NCBI GenBank assembly: GCA_033344775.1
Contig: JAWPMT010000005.1
Span: forward strand, 658,501-722,500
DNA length: 64,000 bases
Reading direction: 5' to 3'
DNA from: Cytophagales bacterium
GTDB lineage: Bacteria; Bacteroidota; Bacteroidia; Cytophagales; Cyclobacteriaceae
Positions 1-8,276 of this stretch are shown one piece after another (within the stretch, counting starts at the first letter, position 1; every line of letters begins with the position of its first letter). Position numbers and translations under genes: made by a program. Below the pieces are notes generated by a model. That model searched no databases. It was given only the letters and a program-made list of their open reading frames with translations, and was not told the origin of the DNA.

Positions 1-2318
1 TCGATCAGGGAATAAATTTGCTCTGACTTGATCCTACTTTTCTGTTCAATAGAATAGTACGGTTCCTTTCTGATAGCGAAATCCGATACGAAGGTTCTGG
101 GATTAAAAATATTGAACAAAGACCGCCCTTCACTTCCATCCAGGTCATTTTCGATAAGCCCTAATAGCACCTGAACTTTGAGTTCGAAACCATTCATCTC
201 TGAAGGTTCCCTACTTGCCGGATAGCTGGGCGCTTTCGATAAGTTGGCGCTGAAATTGGGTAGCTTTCGGATCATCCGAAGTTTGTTTTCGATGATATCC
301 TGCTCTTCTGATGTTCCTTTCCGCGGCCCCCCTATTCTTCGAAGGGTTTTCTGTCGAAATTGCTCACCGTAGAGACCCAGCATATAGTCCAACACCTTGC
401 TTTTATGTGGTAAATGAGGTAAGTGCTGACTTAGCCGATCCATCAGGTTCTGCAACACTTTCTCCGTATTTACCTGTTGCGTCTCTTTTCCTTCATTGAA
501 CGCTAACAAGTTTCCTTTGGCTTTTTTCTCCGAACTGGCAGTAAGGTTTGCTTCCAGCATTTCGAAGGCTTTTTGCGCCACTCTGGAGTCTATTCCCGTG
601 TGTTTCAAAAACTCATCCAGATGAGCATAAGCATCATCTGTTGAATAGGGAGATGCGGCCATTCCTTTTTCAAAATGATCACAAAAATCGACCGGATCTT
701 CGAAGAAACTTTCTTTGAATTCAGTCAATAATTCTGTTTCGGATCTGGTTGCCTGCTCACCAGAAAGTCCATCTTTAAACCCTTCAAATGCCAGATTCAG
801 CACCGTTGAATTTGGATCTAGCGCTGCATCATCTACCGTTGCTACTTTTTCCAGGTCATACAATACGGCAATGTCCTCCATCTCTTCCTCAGAAAAAGTC
901 TTCGGGTAATAAAACCGCGAGGCATGTTCATCGGCCGTAGAATAGATGTTTTTAAGGTTTTGGATCTGAGAGGTGGTGTTAGCCAATAATTGTTCAAACA
1001 GCAACAAGTATCCTTTTAACTGCTTGACCTGAGCTTTCCTCAATTCCTTTTCATGTCGGGACAAGCCAAAACGATTGACCCCATAAATATATGGAAAAAC
1101 CTCACGGACACTGAAATAACGACCAAAATCCCGGTATTGTCCAACGGGATGCTGGTTTTGCTGTGATTTTGATTCTTTGATGGAATAGCTACGATTTCGA
1201 AGTGCCTGCATTTTCCTCAAGGAACGGATCATCTTGTCATAACTGACTGGCAGGTATTTGGAAGAACTTTTTTTCCTAAGCTTCAAGGTCATGATCCAAT
1301 CCGTGCCACTGCTGCGAACCACTGGCTGATCCGTCAGATCTCCTTTCACATTTTTCTCAAAACGAAACCGCGGAATAAAACCTTCTTTTACCTTGATCCG
1401 GTCAATATTGATATTGTCATCCGTGTTTTCTTTCTCTTCCCACTTTCCATCAACGTATTCTCCTTCAATCAACCGCAGACGCTCTACACGTTCTATGTCG
1501 GAAATATTAGACAGGATGGCCAAAACCCGGGCCCTGGAAACTTCCGTTGGTCTTGCCGGCAAATTGGAAATAAATCCGGTATTCAATAGTGGGCCATCAA
1601 AAATATCTTCCAGCCGTTCATCCGCTTCCACCAGATCTTCCAGCGTTTTCCGACCCACACTTGGAGAAAAGTAATTGTCCATTTGATAGACAATTTCAGC
1701 CAGGGTCTCTTCCAGAGAATCGGTGTTTTTGAAAATCAGCTCTCCACGCAGAAAAATGTATTGCGGCTCCAGAAAAACAATCTTGTTCAGGTCTTCGCCA
1801 AAACTGCGGATGCCAGGCCATTGACCCAGGATATCTTTTTCCACCTTGCTCTTTAGCTCCTCCGAGTGCAGACGGCCCTGATTCCAGGAAGCAGGATCTA
1901 GATAAACATACATATTGTAAAGTCCCTCTACCTCTCCTTTTCCAGCAGGAACAGGCTCGACCCAAACATTCTCAATTTCATCGATCTGATCGAACAGTAC
2001 TTTTCTAAAGTCCTGAATGGTAACAGGGTTTGTCGTAAGGATCTGCCCCGGTGTGTAAAGTCCCAGATGCTCATGATCCAATTGGCCTTCCTCATCCACC
2101 AGATAGTCCTGTACATCAAATCCGAGCTTGTAACACAGATCTGTGATGGCAAAAACCAGATTTTCCAGAATAGTTACCCCCGGATCATGCGTGTTGTAGT
2201 CCGTCCAGAGATCACCAGCCAGATTCTGAATCCCCTCAATCGCTTCTTCCTGCAACGCCTTGAAATCCTTATGAAAAGGGGACTGCTCGTCTTTCTGTAT
2301 GAAATTGGCTTCCTTCAT
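1..2318 (-). CDS. eCIS baseplate wedge protein (gp6/J-like, Afp11/Afp12 class), 3' end outside window
   Basis: The minus-strand frame is open from an ATG at 2318 to the window edge, giving 772 codons with no stop, so the C-terminus is missing. The N-terminus reads MKEANFIQKDEQSPFHKDF and then carries the motif THDPGVTILENLVFAITDL (about residues 41-59). This resembles the HDPG-x-T-LLE signature at the start of gp6/gp47-like wedge proteins of contractile tails. It is followed by TTNPVTIQDFRKVL, typical of the region that precedes the first wedge domain. It is the last visible gene of the eCIS operon, 81 nt after the fibre-like gene. Such proteins form the baseplate ring around the spike; in AlgoCIS the two large wedge proteins also build an external cage (family knowledge). 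Whether it is the Afp11 or Afp12 counterpart cannot be settled from the fragment; Afp12 is the better fit because the preceding large gene is more clearly J-like. Confidence 0.8.
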   Translation of the reverse strand, partial: MKEANFIQKDEQSPFHKDFKALQEEAIEGIQNLAGDLWTDYNTHDPGVTILENLVFAITDLCYKLGFDVQDYLVDEEGQLDHEHLGLYTPGQILTTNPVTIQDFRKVLFDQIDEIENVWVEPVPAGKGEVEGLYNMYVYLDPASWNQGRLHSEELKSKVEKDILGQWPGIRSFGEDLNKIVFLEPQYIFLRGELIFKNTDSLEETLAEIVYQMDNYFSPSVGRKTLEDLVEADERLEDIFDGPLLNTGFISNLPARPTEVSRARVLAILSNISDIERVERLRLIEGEYVDGKWEEKENTDDNINIDRIKVKEGFIPRFRFEKNVKGDLTDQPVVRSSGTDWIMTLKLRKKSSSKYLPVSYDKMIRSLRKMQALRNRSYSIKESKSQQNQHPVGQYRDFGRYFSVREVFPYIYGVNRFGLSRHEKELRKAQVKQLKGYLLLFEQLLANTTSQIQNLKNIYSTADEHASRFYYPKTFSEEEMEDIAVLYDLEKVATVDDAALDPNSTVLNLAFEGFKDGLSGEQATRSETELLTEFKESFFEDPVDFCDHFEKGMAASPYSTDDAYAHLDEFLKHTGIDSRVAQKAFEMLEANLTASSEKKAKGNLLAFNEGKETQQVNTEKVLQNLMDRLSQHLPHLPHKSKVLDYMLGLYGEQFRQKTLRRIGGPRKGTSEEQDIIENKLRMIRKLPNFSANLSKAPSYPASREPSEMNGFELKVQVLLGLIENDLDGSEGRSLFNIFNPRTFVSDFAIRKEPYYSIEQKSRIKSEQIYSLI

Positions 2319-2399
2319 ACATCAAAAATAATACGGATGAACACCACTGGTGACGAATGACTGGTTGTATGGATCGGCCCACTTAACATACGCACTCAA

Positions 2400-3197
2400 T
2401 CATTGCCGTTTGGGTAGGGCACCTTCCATATAAGGATCAAACCATAGATCTGTAATGTGGTAGGCAATATGAAGGCCACCCCCGTAATTCATTCGGGTGC
2501 GCACTTCCAGGTTGTAAGCTTCGTTCGCCTTGGAATAAACCCAGCGCAAGTCCATTTTACTCCGGAGGTCATGGGTAAAGGACTGGGTGACCTTGATCTT
2601 GTTCCGTGCTCCGAAGATCATCGAAAGTAATCCTTTCGGTTTAGGCACACAGGTCACGATGGCGTGCATCAAAGCGTACCGTCCGTTTTCATCGAAGCGA
2701 TTACCTAGGCCAGCCACGATTTCAAATACTTGCGCCCCCTTCAGGTTGGTGAGTATCGGATGCCAATCACCATCCGCCGGAGCTTCCAGTTTCTCCGGGG
2801 TTGATCGATAAGACCCACGACGACCAGTCGCAGTAATGGTCCCTCTTACGTCCAGTGGTGTACTCGGATAGTTGGTATTGATCCCTACGTGGCCATTTTG
2901 TTTGAGCAACAGCATAGTTTTCCCCTGATGGTTGGAGAAAATCAACTTGCTGGCATCACTCGAAAGCCTTAAAGTCCAGTGGGGCGGCTTCTTGCTCGAT
3001 TTGAGGTCTTTATAAAATGAGATTAGTCGCTGCTTGTCCTTGTCCGCAACAATCGTGAAGTTTTCACTTAACCAATCTTCGAGATTATCATCCTCCAGAT
3101 TGTAAAATGAATCTATGAGCGTACCAAAACTTGTTTCAGTCGGCTTTAATCCTTTTCGGAACAGTTCTTTTAGTTTCTCTCTTCCCTGTTTAGCCAT
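2400..3197 (-). CDS. eCIS-associated fibre/receptor-binding-like protein (265 aa)
   Basis: 265 aa. Its ATG overlaps the stop of the upstream J-like gene by one base (TAATG), so the two are probably translationally coupled. Residues 1-90 are charged and probably helical. Around residues 100-130 there is GHVGINTNYPSTPLDVRGTI followed by ATGRRGS. The VGI(G/N)T-x-P-x-LDVRG pattern is typical of tail-fibre and trimeric adhesin stalks just before a chaperone or knob region. The remainder is beta-rich with a repeated W/Y pattern (DGDWHPILTNLKGAQVFEIV, GRYALMHAIV). I infer a baseplate-attached fibre or a fibre adaptor. No signal peptide or membrane segment is visible. It lies between the two large wedge genes, where Afp and PVC clusters have no gene of this kind that I recall. 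Function is inferred from motif and context only. Confidence 0.6.
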   Translation of the reverse strand: MAKQGREKLKELFRKGLKPTETSFGTLIDSFYNLEDDNLEDWLSENFTIVADKDKQRLISFYKDLKSSKKPPHWTLRLSSDASKLIFSNHQGKTMLLLKQNGHVGINTNYPSTPLDVRGTITATGRRGSYRSTPEKLEAPADGDWHPILTNLKGAQVFEIVAGLGNRFDENGRYALMHAIVTCVPKPKGLLSMIFGARNKIKVTQSFTHDLRSKMDLRWVYSKANEAYNLEVRTRMNYGGGLHIAYHITDLWFDPYMEGALPKRQ

Positions 3198-6100
3198 TAC
3201 TCATCGTTTCGAATTACAAAATCCTCATCCAGGTAAAGCTCTTCAATGCCAGCCTGATCCGGCGCTTCGTACTGATCAATGGAAATCGTGGTGATCACAT
3301 GTTTAGAAGCAGTAGTCAATAAAGACCAGGGGTATTTTCCCTGTATTTTTTCTTTGTCAACTTCCTCTTCTTCCATTTCGATTTCCGGTGTATTTTCTCC
3401 GGTATCCAACACTTCATAGTGCAACCATTCTTCTCCCGGAAGCACACACCAGCCCTCGGTTCGGTCCGATGAACCATTTACCTTTTCTACCAAACTGCTC
3501 CTGGTCACAAATGCCACATAATCTTGCTCATAAACTAACCGCTCAATTCGGAGTAAAAGCTCATCCAGATCCGAATTCCCCGTTTCCTTGTTTACAAATT
3601 CCTTTAATGTGAAAAGCAACATATTACTACGCTCCTTTACTTCCTCGCCTCTACCAAGTTTCACACGAATAGAAAATAACTGAGCCTCATCCTTAGGATT
3701 CGTGACATTGAATTCCAATGTATCTCCTGCATAGGTTTCCGCTTGCAATGGGGGCAACAATTCTTCCTCACCGCCCTCCAGGTTCTGATTGACTTTTAGG
3801 AGGGAAACTTTGGTGACGAATTCAATATAATCTCGTGATTGAATAAATGATTCCACCTGCGCAACAGGGATCTTTCTTTGAAAGGATGGTGCTTCCTCCG
3901 TGCCTTTTAGCCAGGGGGAGATAAAGGACTTCAATTCCCGATTCAACTGCTGGTGATAAAAACCAACATCCACACCTCGCTTAAATTTGACATTGGCAAA
4001 GACGCGCAGTTTTTCGTATAGGGGATTGATCACAGTTAATTTCACAAACGGAGAAGTCATTGTCTCCAGGTACTTCCTGATCTCCCGCAGCTCGCTGATG
4101 CTTACCGTAGGCGTTTCCTGATACAACGAAGCCCGATTATTGGTCTTTGGAATCACTACGAGAATTACTCTTCCCGGTGACAAGCCCATCATCCCTAAAT
4201 CCGTCGCACTTAGACAAAGTATCTTATTCACCGAAGGAAAATGGTCAAGCACAATTCTTTCGTAACCATAGAGGTCTACACAGCGATTTTTGTGACGAAG
4301 CCGTTCCGAAATACGTGCATCTAACGAAAGGTCACTTTCGGCTCCCTGTCCACCTTGAGATTCCAGGGCCTGAGAGATGGTATCTATTCCAACCAGCTCT
4401 TGTTCTGAAGCAGCAATACTTCCAGGAGCAAGATTCTCATCCAGATCTCTGAACCCCTCTGATTTACGATCATAGGTCAGCTCAATGGCTTGGGTCGATA
4501 TTTCTGTGACCATTCCAAGCACCTCGGTGTGTTCCAATGCGCTAACCCTGATCCAGTATAGTTCGTTTGTTAAAATGGTATTATTAGACGTATCAAAGGG
4601 TCCGACATCCAGTTTCACAATCCCGGAATGCAACAAGCGATCGGTAGAATCTTTGATGATCTGGTCCGACTGAAACCTTCGCCAGGAATTGTCTTCCAAA
4701 TACGCCCAGTAGATCTTAGGTGATTTATCCGTCACCTGCTCAGTCACTCGTTCCTTCATGTTAAAAAAGAGGGTGAGCGTATCAAAAGGCTTTAGGTCCT
4801 TCACTCCTATATAAAGAATACCTTCCTGCCGGAATTGTGGAATGAAGGTGGCTCCGGTTTTGCGTCCACCAATCGGAATCTCATTGTAACCCTCAAATGG
4901 CAACAAGTGATGGAATCTCGTTTTGAAGTCTTTGGCCTTCTTATTTTTCGTGAATTCTAAAGAAAAACTTGCATCATAGTCCAGCGTCACCCGATTGATC
5001 TTGGGCGTGTAAGGCAATTCCGGCAACTCCATCTCCTCATCGCGATTGAACATATTGGACAACCAGCGGGTAGCATTCCTTGCATTGTTAAAGGCAAGTT
5101 TCGACAAGAGGTTAGGATAAAATTGATGACCAAAAGCATCACTCGGATTTGACAATTGCAGTTTCAAAAAACCACGTTTTGAGCGATGATCGTAATGCAA
5201 TTCTTCCGGGTTCCAGCTGAAATCTTTTTCAAAGGCCAGCCGTGAAGTGTCTACATCCTCCAATGAGACATGCGTACTGAGGGTGTTGTTTTCCTGACTT
5301 TCTACTTCGTTTTCAAACAAATTAAATTCCTGCTGCTCATTTGTCAAAGGCGCCCAATCTCCATTTTTGAGAACGGACAACTTGGCTTTGAAAGAGTGAT
5401 TTTCTATCCCTAAATCGTAGAGGTTATAATAAGCCCTGAATCCACCGGAATCTTTTGGCAGGTCCATCCACTCAATATTGACTCCCAAATGGTTCACATC
5501 CTTTCTGAACAACTCAGAGTTTCCTAAGATCAAATAAGAATCCAGATTAGGTGTAGGTCCAAAGGGTGCGAACGGCATAGAAATATCAAGGGGGCCCAGT
5601 TGGTTGTAGCCTACCAGGCTTTTCAGACCTCTCACCGATACCCGACAATCTATTTTGTCCAGGTTGATGCTGGAAAAGAAATCGTAGGGATAAACAAAGG
5701 CCGTAGGGTTGAGCTCAAATCGAACTGCCGGTGAATGGAAGTATGAAATATCATCTTCTTCATAGACCAGTGGCTCAAGTCCGGGTGAGTTTTCATCCAG
5801 CACCAACAGCACCTTGATGGTATAGTTCTTTTTCTTACTTCCGGGATACAGTTCCGGACATGTAACTAACGTTGGATCAATCTTGACCCACCCTTCTGCT
5901 GATGTATAATAGATATTGAGACAATCACGGAACAACCGCTTGATGGATGATGGGTCTTTTTTTCCTTCGAAGGTGGCCAGAAACTTATCAAGGTGATTCA
6001 ATTCATGCCGGATCCGGATTTTGCGCTCAATGAGCCTGATGAAATCTTTCAGCCGAACATCCATCATTTTTTCGGCGAGCGTCTCTCCGTCATCAGCCGC

Positions 6101-7555
6101 CGTTTCCAGAAATGCTTTGACTGGTGTCGCCGCAAAATCTCCTCCATTGATCCTAAAAATGGAATTGAAGAAGTAATCACTAACGAGATAGTCTTCTTCT
6201 GGCAAAACCTCCGTCTTATCATCGATCGACAGAATGGCCATGTTTTTCAAAAAGAAATTACCAATGGTAGCTTCCACGCCCCTTTCTGTCTGATTTAGCT
6301 CCGTGGACAATATGTGTTTAAGGCGAACATTACCGAAATTTCGGACTTTGCCCATATCCTTCAAACTGCTTTTCAAAACCTCTACCAAGCCGAAAGCACG
6401 GGTGCTGCAGTGGATATCAAATTCCAGGTTACGGCTTTCTTCCTTTAGCAATAGATAAGGACTCTCGATAACGAATCCAAAATGAGCGTTTTCATGTCCA
6501 CTGGCTCCAAGGTCTCCCAAAATGGGCCAATCTTCATCAGTCGCTTGCAAGGGGTATTCAAATTGATGCAGGTTCAACGTTTCCGAGCTGCTGTCTTCAC
6601 TTCGCTCTACATGAATACCTTTTAATGCGCCAATGGTGGCCCTGTTTAAGACGGTGGATTGGATGCTGCGATAAATGATATCGCGGCCCTCGCTATCCTG
6701 TCCGGCTATGAAGGCGGTTTCCCTGGGTATTTCATAACTATTGAACCCTTCAGCCAACTGTAGATTGACAATGGCCTGATCCGCATTACCATCCCTGGGA
6801 CGAAATTTCAATAAGTCTTTGAAATAAAATGATTTATGCCTGGCTGGGAAGGTATTGATGCTTTCACCCGAATGGTGCAAAAGATCTGCGAATGCGATCA
6901 GCATGGCCAAATGGGGTTGATGCCCGTCATGGCCAAAAGAGAGTTCCAGAAACTTCTCTGTCTGCGACTGTAAGAAAACAACACTATGCGTCATTTGCCT
7001 GAAAAGGCGCTTGATCTGATCAAAGTACTCATTGGATTGGAATTCATCCGCACCATGAAACAAACGGATCTTGGCCTTGATCTGCTCCTGAAAACGATGC
7101 ATCTCATCCAGCGCCATTTTCCACTCTTTATTGATGTTTTGCGCTGATTCCGGCACATTGGCCCGTTCGATACGGGTACGATAATCCGAGAACTTATTGA
7201 CCAGATTATTGGCTACTGAAGCCGCTCGTCCCAAGAACAATTGCCGGGCATGACCTCTGCCTTTTTTCGCCCAAAGCATGTGACGCGAAAACTGATCCTG
7301 AAATGTCTTGACATCTAAACTCCGGACTTCAGCCAAAGGTATGATCTCGTCCATTTCAAGCAATCGACTCCACCGACCATTTTCTTTGTTGGTTTCATCG
7401 TAGAACTTGACGTACTTGGATATTTCGTACAAATACCTGATACGGGCATATTTGGTACGATCCTCCATTTTCACGAAATCCTCGGCGAGTGCTTCCGGAA
7501 GTCGCTGCTTTTGGGTCGTCCCTTCGTGTTTGATATTTGTATGTGTCTTACTCAA
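3197..7555 (-). CDS. Giant baseplate J-like protein of eCIS (Afp11-type, 1452 aa)
   Basis: 1452 aa, much longer than Afp11/PVC11 (roughly 900-1000 aa). The start overlaps the gp25-like gene by 4 nt. Residues about 230-320 contain a gpJ-like segment (LKFRPRDGNADQAIVNLQLA, then FNSYEIPRETAFIAGQDSEG). This matches the pattern in which a filler domain precedes the 'G-x-x-IP-x-G-T-x-F' strand. The C-terminal third has the gpJ signature region (SDLSLDARISERLRHKNRCV, then DLYGYERIVLDHFPSVNKIL) and VINPLYEKLRVFANVKFKRG, typical of wedge domain III. The long middle (about 350-1000) has no recognisable domain. Known from AlgoCIS: massive baseplate extensions form a cage around the tip; the extra length here fits such an extension (inference). 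Role: wedge dimerisation around the spike and coupling of contraction to the sheath. Confidence 0.82.
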   Translation of the reverse strand: MSKTHTNIKHEGTTQKQRLPEALAEDFVKMEDRTKYARIRYLYEISKYVKFYDETNKENGRWSRLLEMDEIIPLAEVRSLDVKTFQDQFSRHMLWAKKGRGHARQLFLGRAASVANNLVNKFSDYRTRIERANVPESAQNINKEWKMALDEMHRFQEQIKAKIRLFHGADEFQSNEYFDQIKRLFRQMTHSVVFLQSQTEKFLELSFGHDGHQPHLAMLIAFADLLHHSGESINTFPARHKSFYFKDLLKFRPRDGNADQAIVNLQLAEGFNSYEIPRETAFIAGQDSEGRDIIYRSIQSTVLNRATIGALKGIHVERSEDSSSETLNLHQFEYPLQATDEDWPILGDLGASGHENAHFGFVIESPYLLLKEESRNLEFDIHCSTRAFGLVEVLKSSLKDMGKVRNFGNVRLKHILSTELNQTERGVEATIGNFFLKNMAILSIDDKTEVLPEEDYLVSDYFFNSIFRINGGDFAATPVKAFLETAADDGETLAEKMMDVRLKDFIRLIERKIRIRHELNHLDKFLATFEGKKDPSSIKRLFRDCLNIYYTSAEGWVKIDPTLVTCPELYPGSKKKNYTIKVLLVLDENSPGLEPLVYEEDDISYFHSPAVRFELNPTAFVYPYDFFSSINLDKIDCRVSVRGLKSLVGYNQLGPLDISMPFAPFGPTPNLDSYLILGNSELFRKDVNHLGVNIEWMDLPKDSGGFRAYYNLYDLGIENHSFKAKLSVLKNGDWAPLTNEQQEFNLFENEVESQENNTLSTHVSLEDVDTSRLAFEKDFSWNPEELHYDHRSKRGFLKLQLSNPSDAFGHQFYPNLLSKLAFNNARNATRWLSNMFNRDEEMELPELPYTPKINRVTLDYDASFSLEFTKNKKAKDFKTRFHHLLPFEGYNEIPIGGRKTGATFIPQFRQEGILYIGVKDLKPFDTLTLFFNMKERVTEQVTDKSPKIYWAYLEDNSWRRFQSDQIIKDSTDRLLHSGIVKLDVGPFDTSNNTILTNELYWIRVSALEHTEVLGMVTEISTQAIELTYDRKSEGFRDLDENLAPGSIAASEQELVGIDTISQALESQGGQGAESDLSLDARISERLRHKNRCVDLYGYERIVLDHFPSVNKILCLSATDLGMMGLSPGRVILVVIPKTNNRASLYQETPTVSISELREIRKYLETMTSPFVKLTVINPLYEKLRVFANVKFKRGVDVGFYHQQLNRELKSFISPWLKGTEEAPSFQRKIPVAQVESFIQSRDYIEFVTKVSLLKVNQNLEGGEEELLPPLQAETYAGDTLEFNVTNPKDEAQLFSIRVKLGRGEEVKERSNMLLFTLKEFVNKETGNSDLDELLLRIERLVYEQDYVAFVTRSSLVEKVNGSSDRTEGWCVLPGEEWLHYEVLDTGENTPEIEMEEEEVDKEKIQGKYPWSLLTTASKHVITTISIDQYEAPDQAGIEELYLDEDFVIRNDE

Positions 7556-7968
7556 TTTTTAAGATCTGTTCCTTCCAAAAAGTAAAATGGATAGACAATA
7601 TTAGATCGTGTATTGGTCTGCCGCACATTGTACGACACATCTATATTGACCAATCCTTCCAGTTTATTATCCGTATGAACTTCTACTTCCAGCACCTCGA
7701 TTCGGGGCTCATATATGACCAATGCTCGCTCCACCGTATCTTTCAATCGGCTCTTTAGTGTGGTATTGATGTCTTCAAAAACCATGTCATGAATACCGCA
7801 TCCAAAATCCGGATTCATCAATCTTTCACCAGGCCTGGTAGAAAGGATGATCCAGATACTCTCACGAATATCCTCATCCGCTTCGGTCATTTTCACACCT
7901 CCGGCACCTCTTTCAAACGTAGGGGGAAAACTCCATCCCCTACCTAAAAATGACTTTTCATCGCTCAT
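7552..7968 (-). CDS. gp25-like baseplate protein (Afp9-type)
   Basis: 138 aa starting MSDEKSFLGRGWSFPPTFER. The frame is open further upstream, but that stretch overlaps the PAAR gene antisense-like and is Cys/Arg/His-rich, so the ATG at 7968 is chosen. It gives a 4-nt ATGA overlap with the PAAR stop. Features of the gp25/lysozyme-like wedge family are visible: the GRGWSFPPTF opening, DEDIRESIWIILSTRPGERL, and the conserved NPDFGCGIHDMVFE core (around residues 63-76). GERLMNPDFG is the family's 'EPRFG' type signature. gp25 binds the sheath initiator ring and links wedge to sheath. Length is normal for the family (about 130-140 aa). Confidence 0.92.
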   Translation of the reverse strand: MSDEKSFLGRGWSFPPTFERGAGGVKMTEADEDIRESIWIILSTRPGERLMNPDFGCGIHDMVFEDINTTLKSRLKDTVERALVIYEPRIEVLEVEVHTDNKLEGLVNIDVSYNVRQTNTRSNIVYPFYFLEGTDLKN

Positions 7969-8264
7969 CCTCCAATCATTACCGTGGGTAAACCCAAAAC
8001 AATACTTCCCCCATGTGCCGTGGTGTCTCCCATTCTGGCGGCAGGTTTTCCTCCTATCATGACAGTCGCCGAACCTTTGACAATGGAGTCGGGCGGACCT
8101 ACACACACGCAGGAATCTCCCATGACAGCAGCAGGCATGCTACCTATCAATACCGTGGGAGCGCCTGGTCCAATGATCGGGCCACCTACATGGGGTATCG
8201 GTGGTACCGCAGGGGTTTGCATCGGGCAAGTGTGCATATCTGTTATTCTCGCAGCTGGGGGCAT
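7965..8264 (-). CDS. PAAR-domain spike tip protein (Afp10-type)
   Basis: 99 aa, beginning MPPAARITDMHTCPM. It has the repeated PAAR hallmarks: PAARITD at the N-terminus, a GAPTVLIGSMPAAVMGD segment, VKGSATVMIGGKPAARMGD, and a terminal LPTVMIGG. Short beta-repeats with His/Cys metal-ligand candidates (H12, C13, H85) form the zinc-tipped cone that caps a VgrG-type spike. It sits between the spike gene and gp25, as in other eCIS loci, and carries no C-terminal toxin extension, so it is a structural tip rather than an evolved effector. Confidence 0.93.
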   Translation of the reverse strand: MPPAARITDMHTCPMQTPAVPPIPHVGGPIIGPGAPTVLIGSMPAAVMGDSCVCVGPPDSIVKGSATVMIGGKPAARMGDTTAHGGSIVLGLPTVMIGG

Positions 8265-8276
8265 ATCTCTATTCCT

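Noticed and set aside
311-2360. Several small frames on both strands (e.g. 311-499, 715-909, 1696-1965, 2067-2360) over the left end
   Set aside because: They are shadows of the long minus-strand wedge gene, which is open across the whole interval and has recognisable motifs.
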